Below, one piece after another: positions 51,851 to 59,271 of a stretch of DNA of 64,000 nt (position 1 is the stretch's first letter; each line of letters opens with the position of its first letter). This DNA comes from Actinacidiphila guanduensis (GTDB lineage Bacteria; Actinomycetota; Actinomycetes; Streptomycetales; Streptomycetaceae), in contig NZ_FNIE01000019.1 of assembly GCF_900103985.1 (NCBI RefSeq), positions 50,514 through 114,513 on the forward strand. The letters are read 5' to 3'. The notes beneath the pieces were generated by a model. That model searched no databases. It saw nothing but the letters and a program-made list of their open reading frames with translations, and had not been told where the DNA came from. The translations under genes were made by a program, and so were the position numbers.

Positions 51851-52764
51851 CCACCCTCGACCGCGCCCCCGAGCACACCGGGCCCGTGCAGCCGCCGGTG
51901 CTGCTGGCCCCGGACTCCCTGGACGAGGCGCTCCGGCTGCTGGCCGCGCCGGAGGCCGCCGCGGTCGCCGGCGGCGTGCGCCACACCCTGCGCCGCCACG
52001 ACCGCCTCCCGACACCCGCCACACTGGTCTCCGTCGGCCGGCTGCCCGGCTTCGGCACCGTCACCTGGAGCGGGGACGAGGTGGTGATCGGCGCGGGCGC
52101 CCGGCTCGCCGACCTCGAAGCCGACGCCCGGCTCGCCGCGGTGTGGCCGGCGGTCACCGAGGCGGCCGGCTCGGTGGCGACCGCCCGCATCCGCCGGATG
52201 GTCACGCTCGGCGGGAACCTCGCCGCCCGCGACGACAGCCACGACCCGCCGGTGGCCCTCGCCGCGGCCGGCGCCCGGCTCACCGTCCGCAGCGCCTGCT
52301 CCACCCGCACCCTCGCGGTCGGCGACCTCGGCGGCCTGCGCGGCGACGAGCTGATCCAGGAAGTGCGGCTGCCGCTGACCGCCGCCGGCGCGGTGGGCTC
52401 GTCGTTCGTGAAGTTCCTGGTCCGCGGCCTGTGGGAATACGCCTGCGTGAACGTCGCCGCGGTGGTGCGGCTGGACGCGGACGGCGCGGCGCGCGAACTC
52501 TCCCTGGCGGTGGGCTCGGTGACCGGCGGGCCGGTCCTGATCGATCTCGCCGACCTGGTGCATGCGGCCGGCCGTGACCCTGGCGGCCCGGGCGGCGTCG
52601 GCGACGCGGTGATCGAGGAGGCCGCCCGGCGCGCCGCCGACCGGACCCGCCCCTACAGCGACGTCCGCGGCTCCGCGGCGTACAAGACTCGGATGATCGC
52701 CGAGTTCGCCCGGCGCGCCCTGACCACGGCGGCGCTGCGCGCCGCGGAAGGAGCCGCCCGATGA
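51847..52764 (+). CDS. Molybdenum hydroxylase FAD-binding medium subunit (CoxM-like)
   Basis: The 305-residue FAD subunit starts within an ATGA overlap with the large subunit. It has the FAD pyrophosphate motif region AAVAGGVRHTLRRH (family AGGxxL) and VTLGGNLAARDD (family TIGGNxA), then the C-terminal CO-dehydrogenase flavoprotein domain ending RGSAAYKTRMIAEFARRAL. The first motif is somewhat degraded, with Val-Arg in place of the common Ser/Thr-His, but overall length and the YK-R-M ending are normal. It completes the hydroxylase. Confidence 0.92.
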   Translation: MTTLDRAPEHTGPVQPPVLLAPDSLDEALRLLAAPEAAAVAGGVRHTLRRHDRLPTPATLVSVGRLPGFGTVTWSGDEVVIGAGARLADLEADARLAAVWPAVTEAAGSVATARIRRMVTLGGNLAARDDSHDPPVALAAAGARLTVRSACSTRTLAVGDLGGLRGDELIQEVRLPLTAAGAVGSSFVKFLVRGLWEYACVNVAAVVRLDADGAARELSLAVGSVTGGPVLIDLADLVHAAGRDPGGPGGVGDAVIEEAARRAADRTRPYSDVRGSAAYKTRMIAEFARRALTTAALRAAEGAAR

Positions 52765-53600
52765 CCGCCGTCGAGGGCATGGCCACCACACGCGACGGCG
52801 TCGCGCTCGCCTACACCCGCCGCCCGGCGCCCGAGGGCGCCCCCCGGATCGCCTTCGTGCACAGCCTGGCCCTGGACCGCTCGCTGTGGTCGGGCGTCAC
52901 CGAGGCGCTGGACGGGCGCGCCGAGACGGTCGCCCTGGACTGCCGCGGCCACGGCAGGTCCGGCCGCCCGGCGGGCCCGTACACCGTCGAGCAGTTCGCC
53001 GACGACCTGCGCGACCTGCTGGACCACCTCGGCTGGCCGCGGGCCGCGGTCGCCGGCTGCTCGATGGGCGGCTGCGTCGCCCAGGCATTCGCCGCGCGGC
53101 ACGCCGACCGGACGACCGCCGCGCTGTTCGTGGACACCACCGCCTGGTACGGGCCGACCGCCGCCGCGGACTGGGCCGGGCGCGCGGCCGCCGCCCGGGA
53201 GAAGGGCCTCGCCTCGCTCGTCCCGTTCCAGCTGACCCGCTGGTTCGGCGACGACTTCCGCGCCGCCCGCCCCGGCCTGATGGCGGAGCTGACCGGCATC
53301 TTCACCGCCAACGACCTTGCGGCGTATGAGGCTTCGTGCGCCATGCTCGGCGCGGCGGACCTGCGGGCCTCGGCCGCCGCCATCGGCGCTCCCGCGGCCG
53401 TGCTGGTCGGCGCGGACGACAAGGCGACCCCGCCGGAGATGGCCCGGGACCTCGCGGCGCGCGTCGGCGCCGGCCCGGCGGTCGTCGTCCCGGGCACGCG
53501 GCACCTGACGCCGCTGGAGAACCCCGCGGTGGTGGTCGACGCGCTGGTACGGCTGCTCGACGAGGCCGCCGCCGACTCCCGGGCGGGGGGCCGCTCATGA
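52761..53600 (+). CDS. Alpha/beta hydrolase (3-oxoadipate enol-lactonase-like)
   Basis: A 279-residue alpha/beta-hydrolase, ATGA-coupled to the FAD subunit. Triad: Ser101 (GCSMGG), Asp220 (GADDKATP) and His248 (GTRHLTP). The start AFVHSLALDRSLWSG and LDCRGHGRSGRP resemble PcaD-type enol-lactonases and related ring-cleavage product hydrolases; N-formylmaleamate deformylase (NicD) in nicotinate breakdown also has this fold. In this operon it probably hydrolyses a lactone, amide or thioester that arises after hydroxylation or ring opening. The exact reaction is not determined. Confidence 0.92.
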   Translation: MTAVEGMATTRDGVALAYTRRPAPEGAPRIAFVHSLALDRSLWSGVTEALDGRAETVALDCRGHGRSGRPAGPYTVEQFADDLRDLLDHLGWPRAAVAGCSMGGCVAQAFAARHADRTTAALFVDTTAWYGPTAAADWAGRAAAAREKGLASLVPFQLTRWFGDDFRAARPGLMAELTGIFTANDLAAYEASCAMLGAADLRASAAAIGAPAAVLVGADDKATPPEMARDLAARVGAGPAVVVPGTRHLTPLENPAVVVDALVRLLDEAAADSRAGGRS

Positions 53601-54661
53601 CCGCCCCGCTGGTCGTGGACGTGCACGCGCACCACGTGGGCGACCCCGCCGTGGAGCGCATCCGCGAGGAGGGCGCCGAGTACGGCGTACGGCTGGTGGA
53701 GCAGGGTCCGGTGACCCGCGTGGAGGTCGCGGGACGCCTGACCGGGCTGCCGCTGATCCCGCCGCTGAGCGATGTCGCGGCCCGGCTGGCCTGGATGGAC
53801 GCCGCGGGTGTCGACGTCCAACTGGTCGCGCCCTGGATGGACTTGGCCGGCTACCACCTCGACGGCCCGGCCGGGCTGTGGCTCGCGCGGGTGCAGAACG
53901 ACGCGCTGGCCGCGCTGGTCTCCGCGCACCCCGGCCGCTTCCGGGCGGCCGCCGCCGTCCCCCTGCAGCAACCGGAGCTCGCCGCCCAGGAGTTGCGGCG
54001 GGCGGTGCGCGACCTGGATCACCGGGCGGTGCAGATCGGCGCCCGGGTCAACGAACTCGGCCTGGACGATCCGGGGCTGGCCGTCTTCTGGGCGGCCGCC
54101 GAGGAGCTGGACGTGCCCGTCGTCGTGCACCCCGCCGAGTTGGAGGTGCCCGAGCGCGTCCGTCGGCTGTTCCTGCACATCCTGGTCGGCAACCCGTCCG
54201 AAACCACCTACGCGGCGGCCGCGTTGATGCTCGGCGGCGTGCTGGAGCGCCACCCGCGGCTGCGGGTGCTGCTCGTCCACGGCGGCGGTTTCGTCCCTTA
54301 CCAGATCGGGCGGCTGGACCGCGGGTTCACCGCCGCGCCGCCGCCGGTGCGCGCCAAGGGGGCGCTCAGGCCACGGCAGTTGCTGGACCGGCTGTGGTTC
54401 GACTCGGTGCTGCACGACGACGGGGCGCTGCGCCACCTGGTGGACGTCGTCGGCGCGGAACGGGTCGTGCTCGGCAGCGACTACCCGTTCCCGATGCGGC
54501 TCGACCGGCCGGTCGAGGCCGTGGACGCGATCGCCCTGACCGACGCCGAGCGGGCGACCGTCCTCGCCGCCGCGGGACTCCTCGGCAAGGTCAGTCCGCC
54601 GAGCCCGTCCAGCCCGAGCGCTCCACGGCGGCCAGCCCCCGGCGCACGATGGAGCGCGTGA
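53597..54661 (+). CDS. Amidohydrolase-superfamily protein, ACMSD-like
   Basis: A 354-residue amidohydrolase of the ACMSD (aminocarboxymuconate-semialdehyde decarboxylase) branch, starting in an ATGA overlap. Metal and active-site residues are seen as HAHH (His10, His12), HPAE (His178), HGGGF (His228) and GSDYPFPM (Asp295). Relatives are non-oxidative decarboxylases or hydrolases that act on aromatic acids or muconic semialdehydes. Placed last in the operon, it may decarboxylate or hydrolyse a ring-opened product. The final 24 codons run into the convergent GntR gene (71-bp overlap) and are Pro/Ser/Arg-rich, so they may be read-through of a lost stop codon. Confidence 0.9.
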   Translation: MTAPLVVDVHAHHVGDPAVERIREEGAEYGVRLVEQGPVTRVEVAGRLTGLPLIPPLSDVAARLAWMDAAGVDVQLVAPWMDLAGYHLDGPAGLWLARVQNDALAALVSAHPGRFRAAAAVPLQQPELAAQELRRAVRDLDHRAVQIGARVNELGLDDPGLAVFWAAAEELDVPVVVHPAELEVPERVRRLFLHILVGNPSETTYAAAALMLGGVLERHPRLRVLLVHGGGFVPYQIGRLDRGFTAAPPPVRAKGALRPRQLLDRLWFDSVLHDDGALRHLVDVVGAERVVLGSDYPFPMRLDRPVEAVDAIALTDAERATVLAAAGLLGKVSPPSPSSPSAPRRPAPGARWSA

Positions 54662-55451
54662 GGGCGGCGGCCAGCTCGCCGTCCGCGTCGTCGTAGGCCC
54701 GGACCAGCCGGCGGTGGTCGTCCACCGAGGTCTCCAGCCGGCCCGGCAGCGACAGGCTCAGGTGACGCAGCTGGAGGGTGCGCAGGCCGACGGAGTCCAG
54801 CACGGTTCGCACCGTCTCGTTGCCGGCCAGGCGCGCCTCGGTGTTGCGGAACTCCACGATCAGCCAGAAGTACCGCTCCTGGTCGTGGGCCGCGGCCGCC
54901 TGCTCCAGCCGGGCCTGGATGCCGTGGAAGACCGCGACCCGCTCCGGGCCGCACCGCTCCACGATCCGGCGGCTGACCAGGCCGTACAACTCGGCGCGCA
55001 GCTCGTACATCTCGCGCACCTCGGTCAGGCCCAGCCGCCTGACCCGGGGGCGTTTGCGGGCGGCGATCTCCACCAGGCCCTCGCGCTCCAGGGTCAGCAG
55101 CGCCTCACGCACGGGGGTGCGGCTGCTGTTGAACCGCCGTGCCAGCTCGACGGAGTTGAGGTCGTCGCCGGGCTTGAGCCGTCCTTCGACGATGCCGCTG
55201 CCGACCGCGATGAGGATCTCGTCGGTGACCCCGCCGATCTCGCCCGAGCGGCGCAGCACGCGGAGGATCTCCCGCTCCCCGGCGGTGAGCGGCGCCCCGG
55301 CCACCCGCAACGGCACGCGCCCGTCGCGGGGTTCCGCCTCCCCCGAGACGCGGCGCCCGTCACGGGGTGCCCCCTCCCCCGAAGTGCCACGGAGCCCTGG
55401 CTCCTGCGCGTCCCCGGCCCCCGGCCCGTGCGATCCGGCCCGCCCCGTCAT
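54591..55451 (-). CDS. GntR-family (FCD) transcriptional regulator, paralogue of the in-operon GntR
   Basis: A 286-residue regulator with a disordered, charged 45-residue N-terminus, GntR HTH (about 75-140: GIVEGRLKPGDDLNSVELARRFNSSRTPVREALLTLEREGLVEIAARKRPRVRRL) and FCD domain. It shares LQLRHLSLS and the C-terminal AAVERSGWTG with the protein at 48119. It is convergent with the catabolic operon and overlaps its last gene by 71 bp, so antisense effects are possible. Two related GntR proteins bracketing one pathway suggest different effectors or sequential control. Confidence 0.92.
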   Translation of the reverse strand: MTGRAGSHGPGAGDAQEPGLRGTSGEGAPRDGRRVSGEAEPRDGRVPLRVAGAPLTAGEREILRVLRRSGEIGGVTDEILIAVGSGIVEGRLKPGDDLNSVELARRFNSSRTPVREALLTLEREGLVEIAARKRPRVRRLGLTEVREMYELRAELYGLVSRRIVERCGPERVAVFHGIQARLEQAAAAHDQERYFWLIVEFRNTEARLAGNETVRTVLDSVGLRTLQLRHLSLSLPGRLETSVDDHRRLVRAYDDADGELAAALTRSIVRRGLAAVERSGWTGSAD

Positions 55452-55575
55452 CCTCGTACCGCCTCAACCCTGGTCCCAGCTCGCCTAACGGCCCCTCATG
55501 GAGCACCACATCACACCACGGGCCCGCCGCTGCGCAGGCACCAGGGGAGGCGTCGTGTCCGTGCCGGCGCGCTGA

Positions 55576-56169
55576 TCAGGACGCTGGACGCAGCCCGTCC
55601 ACGACGACCTTGAGCATGCGTTCCGGCCGGTCGGGGGATGTCGGGAGCTGCTCGTTGATGAGGACGATTCCGTGGACGACGAGGAGCAGGTCGCCGAGGT
55701 CGATCCCGTCCCGGGCGCCACCGACCGCCTGCGCCTGGGCCAGGAGACGTTCGCCGGCGGCCTTCATCTCGTTGCAGCTCGTGTTGACCGCGGATCCGTC
55801 CTGCAGTTTGGCGCTCATGACGCTGGCGGCGAGCCCGCGGCCGGTGGCCCCGCTCTCCAGGTGCAGGCGCAGCCACTCCACGAGCGCCTGGAAGGGGTCG
55901 GGGCTGTTCAGCAGCTCCACCGCCTGATCGCGCAGCGTGTCCGCGATGCGGAGGAAGACGGCCTCCAACAGGTCCTGCCTGGTGGGGAAGTGACGGTACA
56001 GCGTGGCGATGCTGACGCCTGCCCGCCGGGCGATGTCGTCCAGGGCCGCAGCCGCCCCGTGCTCCTCGAAGGCCAGTCCGGCGGCCTCGAGGAGCCTGTC
56101 GTAGTTGCGCTGCGCGTCGGCGCGCATGCGCCGGACCGGGGGTGCGCCTGCAGGTGCGGCCTGGGACAT
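55576..56169 (-). CDS. TetR-family transcriptional regulator
   Basis: A 197-residue TetR protein: HTH RNYDRLLEAAGLAFEEHGAAAALDDIARRAGVSIATLYRHFPTRQDLLEAVF (about 17-68), with the canonical TLYRHF recognition helix. The ATG at 56169 has AAGGAG upstream and is preferred over the open frame to 56259. It diverges from the SDR/amidohydrolase pair; multiple CTACGGT half-sites, including one perfect palindrome, fill the region between and indicate autoregulation and control of that pair. Confidence 0.93.
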   Translation of the reverse strand: MSQAAPAGAPPVRRMRADAQRNYDRLLEAAGLAFEEHGAAAALDDIARRAGVSIATLYRHFPTRQDLLEAVFLRIADTLRDQAVELLNSPDPFQALVEWLRLHLESGATGRGLAASVMSAKLQDGSAVNTSCNEMKAAGERLLAQAQAVGGARDGIDLGDLLLVVHGIVLINEQLPTSPDRPERMLKVVVDGLRPAS

Positions 56170-56224
56170 GGACCCGTCTCCTTGGTGAATCGCGGATGCC
56201 CCTCCAAGAGTAGGACCCCTACGG

Positions 56225-56243
56225 CTACGGTTGCTAACCGTAG
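56225..56243. promoter_or_regulatory. TetR operator region
   Basis: CTACGGTTGCTAACCGTAG is a perfect 8-bp inverted repeat with a GCT centre. Further CCTACGG half-sites occur at 56218-56224, 56249-56255 and 56270-56276, so several dimers could bind between the TetR and SDR starts. Confidence 0.65.
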
Positions 56244-56344
56244 AGACCCTACGGTACATTCGAAGGGTCCCTACGGTTAGGTCCCGACGCTGTCGAGCGC
56301 CCTGACCCCGGTCCCGGTACGAGCGGGCACATCAGGAGATCATC

Positions 56345-57133
56345 TTGGACACATCCCTTCACGGGCGTCAGGCGCTGGTGACCGGCGCAGGCGCCGGTAT
56401 CGGCCGCGGATGCGCCCTCGCCCTCGCGGCCAGGGGCGCGACGGTGATCGCGACCGACATCGACCGCGCGACGGCCCAGGCGACCAGTGAGCACATCCGC
56501 GCGGCCGGGGGCGCCTCGGAGGCTTTTGCCTTGGACATCGGCGACGACTCCGCCTGGGAGTCGGTGCTCGCGGCGGTACGGGAGCGCCACGGCCCGGTGA
56601 CCGTGCTGGTGAACAATGCGGCACTCAAGGCGTCGGTGGCGGGCGACCGGGGGCTGCTCGACAGCTCCCTGGAGGTGTGGGACAGGGTCGTCGCCACCAA
56701 CCTCCGCGGTCCCATGCTCGGTGCGCGGCGCGTACTCCCCGACATGATCGCCGCGGGAACCGGTGCGATCACCATGATGACCTCGACGGCGGCGCTGTAC
56801 AGCATCTCCGGCTTCGCCACCGCCTACTCCTCGGCGAAGGCCGGCATGATCGGCCTGACCCGCACCATCGCCGCGACCTACGGACCACAGGGAGTGCGCT
56901 GCAACGCGGTCGCCCCCGGCGTGATCATGGTCGGCGACGACACCGCGAGCCAGGAAGCGTTCCGCAAGGCGACCGGAGGACTGGTCGAGCGCACCGGCGT
57001 GCCCGCGGACATCGCAGAGACCGTCGTCTTCCTCTCCAGCGACGCCGGCTCCTACATCAACGGGCAGGTCCTGGTCGTCGACGGCGGCATCACCGCCCAC
57101 ATGCCGGGCCTCTCCCACAGCCAGAACGCCTGA
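56345..57133 (+). CDS. SDR-family oxidoreductase
   Basis: A 262-residue classical SDR: TGAGAGIG near residue 14, VNNAA near 91 (the usual NNAG is NNAA), MTSTAALYS, YSSAK with Tyr and Lys, and FLSSDAGSYINGQVLVVDGG at the end. The start is TTG at 56345 with AGGAG 6 bp upstream; no ATG fits. It is 85 bp from the amidohydrolase gene on the same strand, so the pair forms an operon under the divergent TetR regulator. The likely role is oxidation or reduction of an alcohol/ketone in a small catabolic route. Confidence 0.92.
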   Translation: MDTSLHGRQALVTGAGAGIGRGCALALAARGATVIATDIDRATAQATSEHIRAAGGASEAFALDIGDDSAWESVLAAVRERHGPVTVLVNNAALKASVAGDRGLLDSSLEVWDRVVATNLRGPMLGARRVLPDMIAAGTGAITMMTSTAALYSISGFATAYSSAKAGMIGLTRTIAATYGPQGVRCNAVAPGVIMVGDDTASQEAFRKATGGLVERTGVPADIAETVVFLSSDAGSYINGQVLVVDGGITAHMPGLSHSQNA

Positions 57134-57218
57134 CCAGGACGCCGGAACATCCGGCGGCGGACGCGCAGCATGCAACCCGCCGGACGCCGCCTGAAAGACC
57201 CGCACGGAAAGACACCTC

Positions 57219-58112
57219 ATGAAGATCATCGACGGTCAGCTCCACGCGAACCAGATCGGCCCCCGATGGCAGGAGGCCGATCTCGAAGCCACCCTCGACG
57301 CGACAGTCGTCGCCATGGACGCCGTGGGCGTACACGGCGCGGTCCTCGACGAGTTCACCGGACTCGACGACCGCTTCCACATGCTTCCCGGCAGCTACCA
57401 CGCCAATGGGGCGTGGCGCCCGGAGCGGCCGTTCTCCGAACTGGCCGTCGCCAGGTACCCGGACCGCTTCGTCTGGCTGAGCCGGGTGGACCACAAGGAC
57501 CCCGCCCTCGAGGAGATGGTGGCCGGTCTGCGCCGGAAGCCCGGGTGCGTCGGTATCCGTGTCCACGCGGAGTACGACGGCAACACCTGGCGCGACCCGG
57601 AGTTCGAGCAGGGCGGCTACAGCAGGCTGTTCGCGGCCTGCGAGGCCGAGCAGGTCCCGGTGTTCATCATGGTGACGCCCCGCGCCGAGACCCTTGAGCC
57701 GTACCTGCGGAAGTTCCCGGACCTGACGTTCGTCATCGATCACATCGGCGTCGCCTGGCCGGCCGCCGGCACGGCACCGACCGAGCGATATGCCCGGCTG
57801 GACAAGATCCGCAGGCTGGCCGAGTACGGCAACCTGCACTTGAAGTGGTCGCACGTCGAACGGCTCGCCGCCGAACCGTACCCCTATCCCGACCTCGTCC
57901 CGCACTTCCGGAAGGTCGTCGACGCCTACGGGCCCGAGCGGATCCTGTGGGCCAGCGACTTCACTCAGGCCGTCAAGCCCGGCCTGTCCCCCCACCCCGC
58001 GCCCTACTCCCACAGCCTGCACTACCTCCTCGACTCCGGCGCCTTCTCGGCCGCCGAGAAGGAGTGGATGCTCGGCCGCACCGTCCGCACCGTTGTGAAC
58101 TGGAAGGACTGA
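57219..58112 (+). CDS. Amidohydrolase-family protein (COG3618-like)
   Basis: A 297-residue TIM-barrel hydrolase beginning MKIIDGQLHANQIGP, where the usual metal motif His-x-His is His-x-Asn (HAN). Other sites are VRVHAEYDG, VIDHIG and LWASDFTQ with the late aspartate. The group includes lactone hydrolases and decarboxylases (2-pyrone-4,6-dicarboxylate-hydrolase-like and ACMSD-like); some members work without a metal, which the HAN motif would permit. It is co-transcribed with the SDR. A hairpin follows 42 bp after the stop. Confidence 0.88.
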   Translation: MKIIDGQLHANQIGPRWQEADLEATLDATVVAMDAVGVHGAVLDEFTGLDDRFHMLPGSYHANGAWRPERPFSELAVARYPDRFVWLSRVDHKDPALEEMVAGLRRKPGCVGIRVHAEYDGNTWRDPEFEQGGYSRLFAACEAEQVPVFIMVTPRAETLEPYLRKFPDLTFVIDHIGVAWPAAGTAPTERYARLDKIRRLAEYGNLHLKWSHVERLAAEPYPYPDLVPHFRKVVDAYGPERILWASDFTQAVKPGLSPHPAPYSHSLHYLLDSGAFSAAEKEWMLGRTVRTVVNWKD

Positions 58113-58154
58113 GGTCCGCCCGCGGCCGCCTGGGAGAATGCCCGGCCCCGCGTT

Positions 58155-58183
58155 CCTTCTTGAGGGCGCCACGCTCAGGAAGG
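58155..58183. terminator. Hairpin between convergent amidohydrolase and Lrp genes
   Basis: CCTTCTTGAG (58155-58164) pairs with CTCAGGAAGG (58174-58183) with one G-T pair and a 9-nt loop. The Lrp stop codon lies inside the right arm. Confidence 0.55.
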
Positions 58184-58648
58184 GCCCTCCGGCACGGGGG
58201 CGATCCGGGTGTTGGTGATGTGCTCGTAGACGATCGAGGTGCGCACGTCGGCGACCTCGGGGCGCTGGGTGAGCTTGTCGATCACGAGGGCGTACAGCGC
58301 GTTGTTGTCGGGGACGGCGACGTGCACGATGAAGTCCTCGGTGCCGGTGGTCACGAACACGCCGAGCGTGTCGGGCAGGGCGCTGACCCAGGCGCGGAAG
58401 CTGTCGATGACCGGACGGGACGGGGGCCGGACCCGGACAGCGATCAGCGCCTGCACCGAGCGGCCGATCGCGGCGAGGTCCACGTCGAGGATCGCTCCGC
58501 GCACGATCCCGCGCCGGCGCAGGGCCCGGGTGCGATCCAGCGCCGTGGTGGGCGAGACGCCGACCCTGGCGGCCACGTCCCTGTTGGTCATCCGTGCATC
58601 CGACTGCAGTTCCCGCAGGATCGCCGTATCTAGTTCGTCCAGGGCCAC
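58175..58648 (-). CDS. Lrp/AsnC-family transcriptional regulator
   Basis: A 157-residue Lrp-type protein: HTH LDELDTAILRELQSDARMTNRDVAARVGVSPTTALDRTRALRRRGIVRGAILDVD, then the RAM ligand domain (ALIAVRVRPPSRPVIDSFRAWVSALPDTLGVFVTTGTEDFIVHVAVPD). The GTG at 58648 is chosen because it follows GAGGCGGA and gives the canonical ALDELD start; the ATG at 58663 is an alternative. It diverges from the DUF2000/decarboxylase genes. Lrp-family proteins sense amino acids, which fits control of a keto-acid decarboxylase. Confidence 0.92.
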   Translation of the reverse strand: MALDELDTAILRELQSDARMTNRDVAARVGVSPTTALDRTRALRRRGIVRGAILDVDLAAIGRSVQALIAVRVRPPSRPVIDSFRAWVSALPDTLGVFVTTGTEDFIVHVAVPDNNALYALVIDKLTQRPEVADVRTSIVYEHITNTRIAPVPEGPS

Positions 58649-58664
58649 GAAGATCCGCCTCATT

Positions 58665-58679
58665 CCGATACATGTACGG
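58665..58679. promoter_or_regulatory. Candidate Lrp-family binding site
   Basis: CCGATACATGTACGG is an inverted repeat with a perfect TACATGTA core and CCG/CGG ends, one base out of register. It is next to the Lrp start and 74 bp before the DUF2000 gene. Confidence 0.4.
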
Positions 58680-58752
58680 ATGCTTTGAATCTGCTCCGTA
58701 CGAGCGCCTAGCATCCAAGCATAGTCGCCGTATTTGACACCAGGAGACGCGG

Positions 58753-59238
58753 ATGCACGCACTGAATCGGACCGGCCCGGCCGTCGGCTTCGCACCGGAC
58801 GAGGTGGACTTGGGCATGTCGGCCCGGGCGGCCCGGCTGAAATGGGTGGTGGTCGTCGATGAGGCGCTCCCGCCGGGCCGCGCCGCGAACGCCGCCATCT
58901 GCGCGGCCGCTCCCACGGCCACCCAGGTGCCCGGGCTGCTCGGTGTCGACGTCGCCGACGCCGACGGGACCGTCCATCCGGCCCTGCCCTGGGTGGGCTG
59001 CACCGTGCTCGCCGCCGACGCCGGCACTCTGCGCGCCATCCGCGCCAAGGCAGCCGCGGCCCCCGACACCTACGTCGCCGACATGCCCGCGGCCGCCCAG
59101 CGCACGCTGGTCTTCACCGACTACCAGGCCGCCGTGGGCAAGACCGCGGCCGAGGACATGGACTACTGCGCGGTCAGCATCGTCGGCCCCCGCAACCGCG
59201 TCAGCAAGCTGGTCGGCAAGCTCCCGCTGATGCCCTGA
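58753..59238 (+). CDS. DUF2000 domain-containing protein
   Basis: A 161-residue protein of the DUF2000 family, a small alpha/beta fold without defined function: KWVVVVDEALPPGRAANAAICAAAPTATQVPGLLG, GCTVLAADAGTLRAIRAKA, and AMAEDMDYCAVSIVGPRNRVSKLVGKLPLMP-like ending. The family is often found beside Lrp regulators and amino-acid metabolism genes, as here: the Lrp gene diverges and a thiamine-dependent decarboxylase follows after 33 bp on the same strand, so all three are probably one functional unit. Confidence 0.9.
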   Translation: MHALNRTGPAVGFAPDEVDLGMSARAARLKWVVVVDEALPPGRAANAAICAAAPTATQVPGLLGVDVADADGTVHPALPWVGCTVLAADAGTLRAIRAKAAAAPDTYVADMPAAAQRTLVFTDYQAAVGKTAAEDMDYCAVSIVGPRNRVSKLVGKLPLMP

Positions 59239-59271
59239 CCACCCCCTCCGCGTACCACGGAAGGGCGCGCC

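Noticed and set aside
49397..52024. Long minus-strand frame (about 875 codons) opposite the molybdenum hydroxylase genes
   Set aside because: Shadow of the large-subunit gene, which has all cofactor motifs; the antisense translation has none.
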